Shown piece by piece: positions 1 through 9,106 of a stretch of 64,000 nucleotides of DNA (the first letter of the stretch is position 1; the number at the start of each line of letters is the position of its first letter). Where the stretch lies: the NCBI GenBank assembly GCA_963772225.1, contig CAVYWD010000011.1, forward strand, positions 620,001 through 684,000. The letters run 5' to 3'. A model generated the notes under the pieces. It made no database searches. It saw only the letters and a program-made list of their open reading frames with translations, and had not been told where the DNA came from. The DNA is from CAVYWD01 sp963772225 (GTDB lineage Bacteria; Myxococcota; Myxococcia; Myxococcales; UBA5297). The position numbers and the translations under genes are program-made.

Positions 1-413
1 CAGAGCGAGGCGAGCTGGCGGGAGAACTCGGGGTCGTTCCCCTCCTCCTCCGGGTGGAAGCGCAGGTTCTCGAGCATCACCACCTCGCCCTCGCGCATGT
101 CGTGGACGAGCTTCTTCACCCCGTCGCCCACGCAGTCGTCGGCGAGCTTCACTTCCTTCTTGCCCAACAGCTCGGCGAGGCGCGCCGCCGCTGGCTCGAG
201 CGACTCCTTGGGGTTGGGGCCCTTCGGCCGCCCCAGGTGGCTGGCGAGGATGACCTTGGCGTTCTTGTCGAGCGCGTACCGGAGGGTGGGGAGCGCCGAC
301 TTGATGCGGGTGTCGTCGGTGATCTTCTGGTTGGCGTCGAGCGGCACGTTGAAGTCCACGCGGATGAAGACGCGCTTACCGCCGAGATCCAGGTTGTCGA
401 TCATGCGGACCAT
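1..413 (-). CDS. pgk: Phosphoglycerate kinase, N-terminal part (cut by window edge)
   Basis: Glycolytic enzyme that transfers the acyl phosphate of 1,3-bisphosphoglycerate to ADP in the cytoplasm. Only the first ~137 codons are in the window; the frame runs off base 1. The N-terminal pattern MIDNLDLGGKRVFIRVDFNVP is followed by the TDDTRI, ASHLGRPKG and MLENLRFHPEEEGND motifs, all typical of PGK substrate-binding regions. The start is ATG at 413, with an alternative ATG three codons later at 404. It lies 120 bp downstream of gap on the same strand, the usual gap-pgk order, so the two are probably co-transcribed. Family identity is secure. Confidence 0.95.
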   Translation of the reverse strand, partial: MVRMIDNLDLGGKRVFIRVDFNVPLDANQKITDDTRIKSALPTLRYALDKNAKVILASHLGRPKGPNPKESLEPAAARLAELLGKKEVKLADDCVGDGVKKLVHDMREGEVVMLENLRFHPEEEGNDPEFSRQLASL

Positions 414-533
414 GAGCCCTCCAGTGCGGTGTCGTGTGCGGCCCGTGCTCTCTCGAGGCTGCCGGCCAACGGAACGCTTGGGCGGCGGAGCACCTTCGAT
501 GCCCCGCCGTCGCTCGACTCGGTCGCGACCTGC

Positions 534-1544
534 CTAAACCCCCTTGGCGGCCAGAAGCTTGGCCAGGTCGACCATGCGGTTCGAGTAGCCCCACTCGTTG
601 TCGTACCAGGCGAGCACCTTCACCAGCCGCTTCTCGACGACGTAGGTATCGAGCGCGTCGAAGATGGCCGAGTGCGGGTCGTTGTTGTAGTCGCAGCTGA
701 CGGTCGCCTCGTCGGAGTACCGGACGATGCCCTTGAGCGCGCCCTCGGTCGCCTTCTTGACCGCCGCGTTCACCTCGTCGCGCGTGACGTCTTTGCCGAG
801 CTCGACCGTCAGGTCCACGAGCGAGACGTTGGGCGTCGGCACTCGGACGGAGATGCCGTCGAGCTTGCCCTTGAGCTCGGGGATGACCTCGCCCAGCGCC
901 TTGGCGGCGCCGGTGGTGGTGGGGATCATCGAGAGGGCGGCGGCCCGAGCGCGGCGCAGGTCGTCGTGCGGCAGGTCGAGGATGCGCTGATCGTTCGTGT
1001 AGCTGTGGATGGTGGTCATGAGCCCCTTGACGATGCCGAAGTTGTCCATGAGGACCTTGGCGACCGGCGCGAGGCAGTTGGTGGTGCACGAGGCGTTCGA
1101 CAGGATCTCGTGAGCCTTCGGGTCGTACTTGTCCCCGTTCACGCCGAGCACGATGGTGATGTCGGGCTTCTTGGCGGGGGCGCTGATGACCACCTTCTTG
1201 GCGCCCTGCTGCAGGTGGACCACCGCGTCTTCGCGGCCCTTGAACCGGCCGGTGCTCTCGAGGACGATGTCGACGCCCAGCTCCTTCCAGGGCAGCTTGG
1301 CGGCGTCCTTCTCCTTGAGCAGGCGGATCTTCTTGCCGTCGATGATGATCTCGCTCTCGGTGTGCTTGACCTCACCCGGAAAGTTGCCGTGGACGCTGTC
1401 GTACTTGAAGAGGTGAGCCATTGTCTTGGTGTCGCCGATATCGTTGATGGCGACGATTTCCAACTGCTCCTTGCGCGCCAGCGCCGCGCGGAGGATGCAG
1501 CGGCCAATGCGCCCGAATCCGTTGATCGCGAACTTGACAGCCAT
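534..1544 (-). CDS. gap: Type I glyceraldehyde-3-phosphate dehydrogenase
   Basis: Oxidises glyceraldehyde 3-phosphate with NAD+ and phosphate to 1,3-bisphosphoglycerate. The protein has 336 residues, the normal GAPDH length. Visible motifs are the N-terminal NAD-binding INGFGRIGR (residues 7-15), the active-site SNASCTTNCLAP with catalytic Cys153, and the TTIHSYTNDQ segment after it. The ATG at 1544 has a purine-rich GAGGGAG six bases upstream. pgk follows on the same strand. Intergenic bases 1545-1775 lie between this gene and the divergent small gene at 1776 and should hold the gap promoter. Confidence 0.97.
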   Translation of the reverse strand: MAVKFAINGFGRIGRCILRAALARKEQLEIVAINDIGDTKTMAHLFKYDSVHGNFPGEVKHTESEIIIDGKKIRLLKEKDAAKLPWKELGVDIVLESTGRFKGREDAVVHLQQGAKKVVISAPAKKPDITIVLGVNGDKYDPKAHEILSNASCTTNCLAPVAKVLMDNFGIVKGLMTTIHSYTNDQRILDLPHDDLRRARAAALSMIPTTTGAAKALGEVIPELKGKLDGISVRVPTPNVSLVDLTVELGKDVTRDEVNAAVKKATEGALKGIVRYSDEATVSCDYNNDPHSAIFDALDTYVVEKRLVKVLAWYDNEWGYSNRMVDLAKLLAAKGV

Positions 1545-1775
1545 GGCTTCTCCCTCGCTTAGGTGGTGGGCCGTTCAGGGGGGCCGTTCAGGGGACCTTG
1601 AGGATGAGCTCGCCTGCTCGGAAGGAAGGCGGGCGGACAGACTTGTGCCAGTAACTACGACCACTAGCATGAAGTCAACGCCGATCTGGCACTTGGAAAT
1701 AATGGTGCCTCGAGCCCCCCCGCGCACGCCCGTCCCAGAAGGGATGACGGGCGCTAAACTTGGTGAAAGAACGAC

Positions 1776-2036
1776 ATGAAGTTTTTCATCCGCACCGAGC
1801 GAGGCGAGCTGACGGTCCAGAGCTACGCGGAGCTGCGCACGCTCTACCAGCGCCAGTTCCTCAGCGACGAGGACGAGGTCCGGAGGGACGGCTCCGACCG
1901 CTGGACGAAGGCCGGCCAGATGCCCGACCTGAGGGCCATCAGGCCCCAGCGCTTCTTCGACGGCTTCGAGTTCGCGTGGCTCGCCGTTGCCATCTGCGTC
2001 GGCACCTTGCTAATGGTTTTCCTCTTTCGCCGGTGA
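1776..2036 (+). CDS. Small membrane-anchored protein with GYF_2-like domain
   Basis: An 86-residue protein of unknown function. Residues 1-52 (MKFFIRTERGEL...SYAELRTLY...DGSDRWTKAGQMPDL) follow the pattern of the short GYF_2-type domain, with a Trp and a closing PDL near its end. Residues ~67-84 form one hydrophobic segment (WLAVAICVGTLLMVFLF) followed by two Arg, so it is probably a tail-anchored inner-membrane protein with the domain in the cytoplasm. It is divergent from gap and is followed after 10 bp by the next small gene, suggesting a two-gene unit. The domain match is by eye. Confidence 0.7.
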   Translation: MKFFIRTERGELTVQSYAELRTLYQRQFLSDEDEVRRDGSDRWTKAGQMPDLRAIRPQRFFDGFEFAWLAVAICVGTLLMVFLFRR

Positions 2037-2046
2037 GGAATACGCC

Positions 2047-2283
2047 ATGGCCAAGGCCGTCATCGCAGGGGTCGAGCACGAGGTGAGGGTGACGCGCGAC
2101 CTCTCCGACAATTGGGCCGTCGAGGTCGCCCTCGTCCCCGCCGCGCCTCGCAAATGGGAGCTGTACAAGCCCTTCCCGCCCAAGCTGCTCGTCAAGGTCC
2201 ACGCCGACAGCCGCGAGGCCGCCGCCAAGGCGGTCCTCGAGCAGCTCAAGGCGAGCCAGCGGATCGACGACTTCACCCTCTGA
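2047..2283 (+). CDS. Conserved-looking small hypothetical protein
   Basis: A 78-residue protein with no signal peptide or membrane segment. The start MAKAVIAGVEHEVRVTRD is followed by alternating charged and hydrophobic residues and a predicted helix DSREAAAKAVLEQLKASQ, giving a plausible small beta-beta-alpha fold. I do not recognise the family. It starts 10 bp after the GYF_2-like gene on the same strand and a GAGGAA lies just before the ATG, so translation is probably coupled. It is convergent with the propeller gene on the minus strand. Confidence 0.65.
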   Translation: MAKAVIAGVEHEVRVTRDLSDNWAVEVALVPAAPRKWELYKPFPPKLLVKVHADSREAAAKAVLEQLKASQRIDDFTL

Positions 2284-2327
2284 GGAGCCGACATTCACCG
2301 CGGGCGAAGCGGTGCCCTTGGCGAAGA

Positions 2328-3719
2328 TCATCGGCCGGCCGCGCCGCCGTCCGGGGCCGGCTCGGCGATGAGGCCCGCTGGAACGACCGGCGCCGCGGCT
2401 TGACCCGGCGAGGAGCTCTGCGGTGGGGCGCGTTCGGCCACCGCACCCGAAGTCGCTCGCAGCGGAAGGCGCAACTCGAAGACGCCCCGGTCCGTGCGCA
2501 GCGCGAGGCGCATGTCGCCGCCTCTCACGGCCGCCGCGGCGCCCAGCCCCTCTTGCGAAAGCCATCGCGCGCCGCCACCCGCCGAGAGCACCACCGCCCG
2601 GCCGCATCGGAAGACGCCGACCTGCCCGTCCAGGAGCACCCCTTCGGCCTCTTCGTGAAGGGCGCAGGCGGGCCCGGGCTCACCCGCGGGTTGGGGCGCC
2701 TGCCCAGCTGGGCCTCGAAACAGGCGCAACCTGGGGCTCGCGGGCTCGTCGGGCCAGCCCTCGCCGCCCAGTGAAATTCCGGCCACGGTGAGCACACCTC
2801 CCGAAAGCCGCGCCGCCAGCGCCCTCGCGAGCCCGGCGAGCGGGGCGAAGTGGAACGAGCGCTCGGCGCGCCCCCGGGTCGCCCCCTGCGCAAAGCTCCA
2901 GCGCAGGCGCTCGCCCTCGCCTTCGCTCTCCCAGCGGCGGGTCACCACCGCGGCGCTCGAGCCGTCGGCGTCCACGGCCACCGCCTCCACCGAGGCCTCG
3001 ACCTCGGCTCCCGCAGACACCGGCGCGGCGGGGAGCGCCAGGGCGAGCTTTCGAAAGGTCCGCCCCCCGTCGTCGCTTTCGGCGAGGTTTGCGCCCTGAG
3101 CGCACGCGCCCAGGAGCACGTCGCCGTCGCCCGCGAGCGCCGACAGGGCACAGGGCATCGGCACCACTTGCGCGTCTTTGCCCACGAGCGCGATGAGGAA
3201 GGGGGCGCCTTCGCTCTCCCCTTGCGCGAACAGCCGCCCGGCGGCGGAGAAGACCCGGCGGATGGGCACCGAGACCTCGATGGGGCGCGGTGCGAGCCCG
3301 GCGGCGGCCAAAGCCGCCCTGGAGCCGTCGGTCGCGAGCAGGTCCGCGCCCGCGAACGCCGCGTCCGCGAACCCGGCGAGGGGCGAGTCCTTGGGCGCCG
3401 GGCGCCACAAGTCCGCGCGCGGGGGCTTGGGCGCGAGAGCCTGCCCGCGCTCGGCAGCCGAAGGCTCGCTCGGGCGCGCCTTCTGCCGGCCTTCGCGAAG
3501 CGCCGCGGCAGCCATCGCAACGGCGGCCGTTGCCAGCCCCAGCGCACAGAGGGACAGGACCGCCGCGCGGCCGGCGGCGCCCCGGTGGCTACGGCTGCTT
3601 CGGATGGGAGTCTTGGTCCGCGTACCTCGGCTCCAGCGCGTGCTTGCGAATCGCCTCGAACATATCCGGGATGGCGCTGGAGTTCGCCGAGTTTTTGATC
3701 CACGTCGGGAGGTTGCCAC
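2328..3719 (-). CDS. Secreted or membrane-anchored BNR/Asp-box beta-propeller protein; start uncertain
   Basis: The reliable part begins with a hydrophobic segment (AAVLSLCALGLATAAVAMAAAAL, residues ~52-74 of the longest frame), an N-terminal membrane anchor or signal. The body contains ESDDGGRTFRKL, a classic Asp-box of BNR/sialidase-type propellers, plus many short beta-strand repeats rich in Ala/Gly. Substrate and function are unknown. The first 44 codons overlap the START-domain gene in another frame and look like a shadow, but no ATG, GTG or TTG exists between 3589 and 3515. The choices are the overlapping ATG at 3719 or an ATG at 3515 that would cut the hydrophobic segment. I give the long form. 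Confidence 0.65.
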   Translation of the reverse strand: MATSRRGSKTRRTPAPSRICSRRFASTRWSRGTRTKTPIRSSRSHRGAAGRAAVLSLCALGLATAAVAMAAAALREGRQKARPSEPSAAERGQALAPKPPRADLWRPAPKDSPLAGFADAAFAGADLLATDGSRAALAAAGLAPRPIEVSVPIRRVFSAAGRLFAQGESEGAPFLIALVGKDAQVVPMPCALSALAGDGDVLLGACAQGANLAESDDGGRTFRKLALALPAAPVSAGAEVEASVEAVAVDADGSSAAVVTRRWESEGEGERLRWSFAQGATRGRAERSFHFAPLAGLARALAARLSGGVLTVAGISLGGEGWPDEPASPRLRLFRGPAGQAPQPAGEPGPACALHEEAEGVLLDGQVGVFRCGRAVVLSAGGGARWLSQEGLGAAAAVRGGDMRLALRTDRGVFELRLPLRATSGAVAERAPPQSSSPGQAAAPVVPAGLIAEPAPDGGAAGR

Positions 3720-4242
3720 CGGGGTCGGTGAAGAGCGCGTAGGTCGCTCGGCACCGCGCCTCGCCGAGCGGCTCGACGAGCCACGAGCCCTCGTTCACCG
3801 CGACCCGCACCACCCCGTCCTCCGGCGCCGGCCCCTTGTCCGACGGCGTCCAGCGGTTGCTCAGGCGACCTTGAGCATCGCCCGGGTCGGTGGTGTCGAC
3901 GATGCGCATGGTGTAGTCCCGCCGCGAGACCAGCGGCGCGTTGATGCGCGAGTAGAAATGGATCACCTTGCCGCTCCCCTCCACCGCCACCACCCGGCTC
4001 TCCTCGGTGTAGGGCATGATCTCCGTGTACCGGGCATAGTCTCGGAGCAAGCGAAAGACCGCGCGCGCCGGCGCGTCCACCTCCCCCACCGCCTTGACCT
4101 CCTTGAGCGCGCTGCCCCGGCGCTCGCGCTGCATCACCGTGACGCCCTTGGAGGTCGCGGCGACTTCCCACTCCGGCTCCTGGGCGGCATCGGCGCCGGG
4201 CGCGGCGACGAGAAGCATCGAGAGGGCGAGGGCGGCGGACAT
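3589..4242 (-). CDS. Exported START-domain (lipid-binding) protein
   Basis: A 217-residue protein with an N-terminal signal peptide (MSAALALSMLLVAAPGADA) and a START/Bet-v1-like domain over residues ~25-205. Recognisable features are WEVAATSKGVTV near the start, AVFRLLRDYARYTEIMPY, SRRDYTMRI, and GSWLVEPL followed by the C-terminal helix PDMFEAIRKHAL. Bacterial members of this kind are periplasmic and bind hydrophobic ligands; the ligand here cannot be told. The lytic transglycosylase gene lies upstream on the same strand and the propeller gene immediately follows, so a three-gene envelope unit is possible. Confidence 0.85.
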   Translation of the reverse strand: MSAALALSMLLVAAPGADAAQEPEWEVAATSKGVTVMQRERRGSALKEVKAVGEVDAPARAVFRLLRDYARYTEIMPYTEESRVVAVEGSGKVIHFYSRINAPLVSRRDYTMRIVDTTDPGDAQGRLSNRWTPSDKGPAPEDGVVRVAVNEGSWLVEPLGEARCRATYALFTDPGGNLPTWIKNSANSSAIPDMFEAIRKHALEPRYADQDSHPKQP

Positions 4243-4295
4243 CGCGGAGCGCTCCTGGCTTGGATGGATGAATCGCAGCAGCGTATCTCGGCGAG

Positions 4296-4407
4296 CCGCG
4301 CGCCGTCACCGGGGCGCTCGGGAGAGCGTCCGCAAGATTCGCTCCGGGGCTACTCGCGCGGGTCAACTCCCGCGCGCCGTCACCGGGGCGCTCGGGAGAG
4401 CGTCCGC
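4296..4407. repeat. 38-bp perfect direct repeat (4296-4333 and 4370-4407)
   Basis: Two identical 38-bp copies lie 74 bp apart. The downstream copy (4370-4407) covers the last codons and TGA stop of the lytic transglycosylase gene; the other lies in the spacer before the START-domain gene. The duplicated tail therefore carries a second copy of the final eight or so codons. It looks like a local duplication by slippage or short-homology recombination. Confidence 0.85.
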
Positions 4408-5030
4408 GGGGCGCCGGCTCCCTCGGCCGCCGGCGGCCGGCGCCGCTCGTATTCGGCCATGACCCGAACGACGTAGTGCTCGGTCTCGCCGTTGTGCGGG
4501 ACCTTGCCCTCGGCGATGGCGCCCGGGCCGGCGTTGTAGGCGGCGACCGCCAGGCGAAGGTCGCGAAAGTGCCGAAGGTGCGAGGCCAGGTAGCGGGCGC
4601 CCGCGTCCACCGACGCCTCCGGCTCGAACGGGTCCTCCACGCCGAGCAAGGCCGCCGTGGCGAACGTGAGCTGCGCCGGCCCCATCGCGCCCGCGGAGGA
4701 GATGCGATGCGCGCGCGTCCTCGACTCGACCTCGATGAGCGCCGGGAGCAGCCCGGGCGGCAGCGCGTGGCGCCGCTCCGCCGCGAGGATCACAGGCGCG
4801 AGCGGCGGGTCGGGGCGAAAGACCAGGCAGCGCGCGCGGTGCTGGGCGTACTGCTCCAGCGCGTGGATCTTCTCGCGGAGAAAGAACGGCGAGAGCGGGA
4901 AGACCAGCGAGTTGCCGAAGAAGGCCACGGCGACGTTGACGCACAGGAGCGGCACGGCCGCGGCGAGCGCGAGGCCGAGCCCCAGGGAGCGGCGCCATTG
5001 GGCGCGCGTGCGTCGGCGACGAGGCGGCAC
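4380..5030 (-). CDS. Membrane-anchored lytic transglycosylase (SLT domain)
   Basis: Cleaves the glycan strands of peptidoglycan with formation of 1,6-anhydro-muramyl ends. The protein has 216 residues, an Arg-rich N terminus and a membrane anchor at ~15-40. The SLT domain covers ~75-195: LIEVESRTRAHRISSAGAMGPAQL contains the catalytic Glu (ES) and the G-A-M-G-P-Q-L motif, followed by AAYNAGPGAI and ETEHYVVRVM, the second and third family signatures. It is upstream of the START-domain gene. The 3' end carries a 38-bp repeat. Function is secure at family level; the cell-cycle role is unknown. Confidence 0.9.
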   Translation of the reverse strand: MPPRRRRTRAQWRRSLGLGLALAAAVPLLCVNVAVAFFGNSLVFPLSPFFLREKIHALEQYAQHRARCLVFRPDPPLAPVILAAERRHALPPGLLPALIEVESRTRAHRISSAGAMGPAQLTFATAALLGVEDPFEPEASVDAGARYLASHLRHFRDLRLAVAAYNAGPGAIAEGKVPHNGETEHYVVRVMAEYERRRPPAAEGAGAPRTLSRAPR

Positions 5031-5076
5031 GGCCGGGGACTCTATCCCGGGCCGAGCGCGTCGCGCCGAACGGCCT

Positions 5077-6426
5077 TTAGCCCTTGTACGAGAACGAGAT
5101 CAGCGCGGTGAGCGTATCGACCACGAGCTTCGCCTGGATGGGCCCGCCCGGCAGGTCGGTCGCGAGCGGGAAGCTCGCCGACTCGCCTCGCGTGAACTGC
5201 AGACCCAGGGAAGCCGAGAGCCGCTCCCCGTCGAACGACGCCCCCGCCGAGACGCCCCACAAGTTCACCTGCGGGAAGAGCACCGGCGCCGTGCCGGTCG
5301 CGACCGGCGAGGCGTCGGTGAAGAAGCCCGCGTGCAGCCGCGTGATCTTCGAGACAACCACGTGCCCGCCTATCTCGACGTTGGCGATGGGCCGGATGCG
5401 GAAGAGCACCGGGGGAAACGGCTCTTGCGACGCGGTGCCGGCAGAGAGCGAGGCGACGGCCTGATCGCTCTCGACCAGCGGGCCGGTGTGCGTCCCCGCG
5501 TGAAAGCGCACGTCCGCCTCGATCTCTCCCCACTTGCCTTGGTAGGCCACGCCCAGGTTCGCCTGAAACGGATTCGGGAAGTAGAAGCGCGCCGATCGGT
5601 CATAGGCAGTCGTGAAGCTGGGCCCGGTGGTCTGCTGCTCCAGGAAGCTGAAGAGGCCGCTGCCGTACAGTCGGACGCCGGGCGTCTTGATCAGGGCGCC
5701 GAGAATGAGGCCCGAGGCAGCCTCCCACTGCACGCCCGCCTCCAGGAGGCCGTACCAGGTCGTCGCGTCGAGTCGGAGATTGCGCACCAGGCCGGGCGTC
5801 GCCGCGCTCGTCGGGGTGTTCGAGAGGGTCACGTTCTCGAGGAGGCTGGTGACCGCGGCCTCGACGCCGAGCCCGATGCGCAGGCGGGGCCCCAGGGAGT
5901 AAGCGGCAGCAATCCCCGGCACCGTGGTGTTGAGCGACACGTAGGAGCCGAAGGTGAACCCTTCGTTTTCACTTCCGCGGTTCACGTCGAAGGAGGTGTC
6001 GAAGTTGGGCGACCAGGAGCGGGTCGTCGCGATCGCCACTCCGAACCGCCAGTTTCCGAGGCCGAGCACCGGGGGCCCCAGGACGATGCCAAAGAAGCCG
6101 GGCAGCCCGTTGAACGAAACTTGGTGGTCGCTCCCGCTGAGCCCGCTCAGCCCGACCCAGGTCGCCTCGTAGTTGTAGGTGGTGATGTCGACATGGAAGT
6201 TGTCCACGCTCGCGAGGCCCGCCGGGTTGTACAAGACCGACGCGCCGCCCGCGGTCCGGGCGAGATAGGCGCCGCTCTCGATCCCCTCGTCGCGCCCCAC
6301 GTGGACGCGGTCGTAGTTCAAGAGCAGGTCCGACGGCGGCAATCGCTCCGCCGCGGCCTGGGCGCGCGCGGCCGATGGCAAGGCGGCGATCAGCGCCGCC
6401 GCGATGATTCGCGGAAATGCCCGCAT
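5077..6426 (-). CDS. Outer-membrane transport protein, FadL/OMPP1/TodX family
   Basis: A 449-residue beta-barrel porin for hydrophobic molecules. It has a cleavable signal peptide (MRAFPRIIAAALIAALPSAARAQA). The mature N terminus contains the FadL signature GIESGAYLARTAGGASVLYNPAGLA (family pattern: S-A-x-A-x-D-A-S-x-x-x-x-N-P-A-G). The remaining chain is alternating Gly/aromatic beta-strands and ends in SFSYKG, close to an aromatic barrel terminus. It probably imports long-chain or aromatic hydrophobic compounds. A ~100-bp inverted copy of its 5' end is found at 9425-9525. Confidence 0.85.
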   Translation of the reverse strand: MRAFPRIIAAALIAALPSAARAQAAAERLPPSDLLLNYDRVHVGRDEGIESGAYLARTAGGASVLYNPAGLASVDNFHVDITTYNYEATWVGLSGLSGSDHQVSFNGLPGFFGIVLGPPVLGLGNWRFGVAIATTRSWSPNFDTSFDVNRGSENEGFTFGSYVSLNTTVPGIAAAYSLGPRLRIGLGVEAAVTSLLENVTLSNTPTSAATPGLVRNLRLDATTWYGLLEAGVQWEAASGLILGALIKTPGVRLYGSGLFSFLEQQTTGPSFTTAYDRSARFYFPNPFQANLGVAYQGKWGEIEADVRFHAGTHTGPLVESDQAVASLSAGTASQEPFPPVLFRIRPIANVEIGGHVVVSKITRLHAGFFTDASPVATGTAPVLFPQVNLWGVSAGASFDGERLSASLGLQFTRGESASFPLATDLPGGPIQAKLVVDTLTALISFSYKG

Positions 6427-6479
6427 GGAGGACCTCGGAGGTTATCGGGCCTCCAAGCTTGGGACGAAGCGCCCGCTTC
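6379..6479 (-). repeat. Left arm of a ~100-bp inverted repeat (FadL gene 5' end)
   Basis: This stretch covers the upstream region and first ~15 codons of the FadL-like gene. Its reverse complement is close to 9425-9525 (shared block GAAGCGGGCGCTTCGTCCCA and beyond, roughly 88 % by eye). The pair encloses the glycoside hydrolase gene. Confidence 0.85.
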
Positions 6480-6730
6480 GCTACCCCCGGAAGCAGGCGC
6501 GCTGCGGCTTGGCATCGGCGGTCTGTCCGCTTGACGAGCAGGGCAGGTGTGTCGTGAGCCCGTTCGCGTATTGCCGGGCCCGGAGCTTGCGTCCCGTGAC
6601 CCGATAGCCGCCGATGCACTCTCCGACTCCTGCGCCCGGGCCGACTCAGGCGTGCCAGCGAGGGCGTCGTGCAGGCCGGCTTGAGGTCAGCGGCTTCAGG
6701 CCGGTGCTCACAAACAGGAGGTCGCGATCA

Positions 6731-9106
6731 ATGCGTCTCACTCCATGCCCCGCGACGATGAGCGCCACTTCTGGGAGATGGTTGGCCGCGCTCGGGTCCA
6801 TTCTGCTCTTGGCGGCCTGCCCCCTGGGTGAGGCGACCGCGGCGGATGCCTCCACGCCGGTGAGCCGCAGCGACGGTTCGTCGAATGGTGATCCCGGCAG
6901 CGACGCATCGTCAGGCATGGACGGGGGCAGCAGAGACGCGTCGAGCGGCGGAGCCGATGCGTCGGACGGCGGATTGCCGGGCGCCGATGGGGGGCAGGCC
7001 CCTGCCCTCCGCCTCGTCCAGAACTTCAATCAATCGTGGAAGTTCAAGCGCGCCGACGTGTCGGGCGCAGAGGCGAGCGCCTTCGACGATTCGTCGTGGG
7101 ACGCGGTGGGGCTGCCGCACTCTTTTAGTTTACCTTACTTCATGTCGTCGACTTTCTACGTCGGCTACGGCTGGTACCGAAAACATTTCACCGTCCCGGC
7201 GTCATGGTCCGGCAAGAGCGTGTTCCTCGAGTTCCAGGCAGCGTTCGATCAGGCGGAGATTTACCTCAACGGCAAGAAGGTCGGAGAGCACATCGGCGGC
7301 TACAACGGATTCTCCATCGACATCACCTCCTCCATCACGACCGGCGACAACGTGGTGGCCGTTCGATTGAACAACAATTGGAATGCACAGCTCCCGCCAC
7401 TGACGGGCGACCACACCTTCCAAGGAGGGCTCTATCGAGATGTATTTGTCGTCGTCACGGACCCGCTGCACGTCACCTGGTACGGCACCTGGGTGACGAC
7501 CCCAACCCTGGCGACGAATTCGGGCTCGTCCAGCACCGTGGAGATCAAGACGGAAGTGCAGAACAACCGCTCGGCCGCCGTCAATGCCACGCTGAAGACG
7601 GACATCGTCGACAAAGACGGCAAGGTGGTGGCCACCCTCTCGTCTCAGCAGCAGATCGAAGCGGGCAAGGCGGCGACGTTCGACCAGACGACGCCGGCGA
7701 TCAGCAACCCCTCGCTGTGGCACCCCGACCATCCGACGCTGTACCGGGCGCTCTCCTACCTTTCCGACGGCACGGGGACCGTGGACGACTTTACGACGCC
7801 TTTCGGGTTCCGCTGGTTCAGTTGGTCGGGGTCGCAAGGCTTCTCCCTCAATGGCTCGCACTACTGGATTCAGGGCGCAAACGTCCATCAGGATCACGCG
7901 GGCTGGGGCAACGGCGTGACCGACGCGGCCCTCACCCGCGACGTCAAAATGGTCAAGGACGCGGGCATGAATTTCATCCGCGGCTCGCACTACCCGAAGG
8001 CACCGGCCTTCGCGGATGCCTGCGACCAGCTCGGGGTCCTGCTCTGGTCGGAGAACTGCTTCTGGGGCGGTTTTGGAGGCTCCGGCGGCTGGCCCTACAA
8101 CGGCGCGTACCCGAGCACCTCCGCCGATTTCGACGCGTTCGACAACAACGTCCTCGCGAGCCTCACGGACATGATCCGCATCCATCGCAATCACCCCAGC
8201 ATCATCGCGTGGAGCATGGGCAACGAGGACTTCTTCAGCGGCGGTCCCGCCGACAAGGTGGTCGCGCTGCTGAAGAAGGCGGTCGAGTTGACCCACCAGC
8301 TCGATCCCGCGCCGACGGGACGGCCCGCGGCCATCGGAGGCGCACAGTCGGCCATCGGCGGCACACAACCCGACACGCTCGGCGACGTGGCTGGCTTCAA
8401 CGGCGACGGCGTTGGCTACGACAACCCCGGCATGCCCAACATGGTGTCCGAATACGGCGCCGATGTGAGCTCGACTCGGCCGGGCAACTATGATCCCGGC
8501 TGGAACAACTTGACGGTCTCGAACGGCATGGCCGCCCAACCCGCGTGGCGCAGCGGAATATCCAGGTGGTGCATGTTCGATTACGGCAGCCAAATGGGCG
8601 GCCAATACATCAACTCAGGCATCGTCGACTATTTCCGGATTCCGAAACGATCGTACTATTGGTATCGAAACACCTACGCGAAAGTTTCGCCGCCGACCTG
8701 GCCAGATTCGGGCACGCCGGCGGGATTGAAGCTCACCACGAGCACGACGACGCTCTCGGCGGCGGACGGCACGCAAGACGCGTGGCTCCTGGTCACCGTC
8801 GTGGACTCGGGCGGCAAGGCCCTCAGCAACAACGTGCCCGTGACGCTCACGATCACCTCCGGGCCGGGCGAATTCCCGACCGGGCCGAGCATCACCTTCA
8901 CGCCGCCGGGCAGCGGCTCGGCATCCGACATCGCGATCCGCGACGGCCAGGCCGCGATCGAATTTCGCACCTATTACTCGGGCACCTCGGTCATCGAGGC
9001 CACCTCGCCAGGCTTGAGCAGCTCCAGCGTCACCATCACCTCTCAGGGCAACCCGGCCTGGGTCGAGGGGACCACGACCAAGGTGCCGTCGCGACCGTAC
9101 CCATGA
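6731..9106 (+). CDS. Glycoside hydrolase family 2 lipoprotein (beta-galactosidase-like)
   Basis: Exo-acting beta-glycosidase, exported as a lipoprotein: the ATG at 6731 (AGGAG about 10 bp upstream) gives a signal peptide with lipobox LLLAAC, then an Asp/Gly/Ser linker to ~residue 90. A jelly-roll sugar-binding domain follows (FNQSWKFKRADV, WYRKHFTVPASW, AEIYLNGKKVGEHIGGY), then an Ig-like domain and the TIM barrel. IHRNHPSIIAWSMGNED contains the acid/base Glu and NMVSEYGAD the nucleophile Glu, both characteristic of GH2. The C-terminal ~130 residues form a Big-like beta domain (TTLSAADGTQDAWLLVTVVD). The protein has 791 residues. Substrate is unknown. The gene sits between inverted copies of the FadL gene's 5' end. 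Confidence 0.9.
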   Translation: MRLTPCPATMSATSGRWLAALGSILLLAACPLGEATAADASTPVSRSDGSSNGDPGSDASSGMDGGSRDASSGGADASDGGLPGADGGQAPALRLVQNFNQSWKFKRADVSGAEASAFDDSSWDAVGLPHSFSLPYFMSSTFYVGYGWYRKHFTVPASWSGKSVFLEFQAAFDQAEIYLNGKKVGEHIGGYNGFSIDITSSITTGDNVVAVRLNNNWNAQLPPLTGDHTFQGGLYRDVFVVVTDPLHVTWYGTWVTTPTLATNSGSSSTVEIKTEVQNNRSAAVNATLKTDIVDKDGKVVATLSSQQQIEAGKAATFDQTTPAISNPSLWHPDHPTLYRALSYLSDGTGTVDDFTTPFGFRWFSWSGSQGFSLNGSHYWIQGANVHQDHAGWGNGVTDAALTRDVKMVKDAGMNFIRGSHYPKAPAFADACDQLGVLLWSENCFWGGFGGSGGWPYNGAYPSTSADFDAFDNNVLASLTDMIRIHRNHPSIIAWSMGNEDFFSGGPADKVVALLKKAVELTHQLDPAPTGRPAAIGGAQSAIGGTQPDTLGDVAGFNGDGVGYDNPGMPNMVSEYGADVSSTRPGNYDPGWNNLTVSNGMAAQPAWRSGISRWCMFDYGSQMGGQYINSGIVDYFRIPKRSYYWYRNTYAKVSPPTWPDSGTPAGLKLTTSTTTLSAADGTQDAWLLVTVVDSGGKALSNNVPVTLTITSGPGEFPTGPSITFTPPGSGSASDIAIRDGQAAIEFRTYYSGTSVIEATSPGLSSSSVTITSQGNPAWVEGTTTKVPSRPYP

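Noticed and set aside
4657..6534. Long plus-strand open frame opposite the transglycosylase and FadL genes
   Set aside because: Arg/Ala-rich composition without any motif; it is the shadow expected at high GC.
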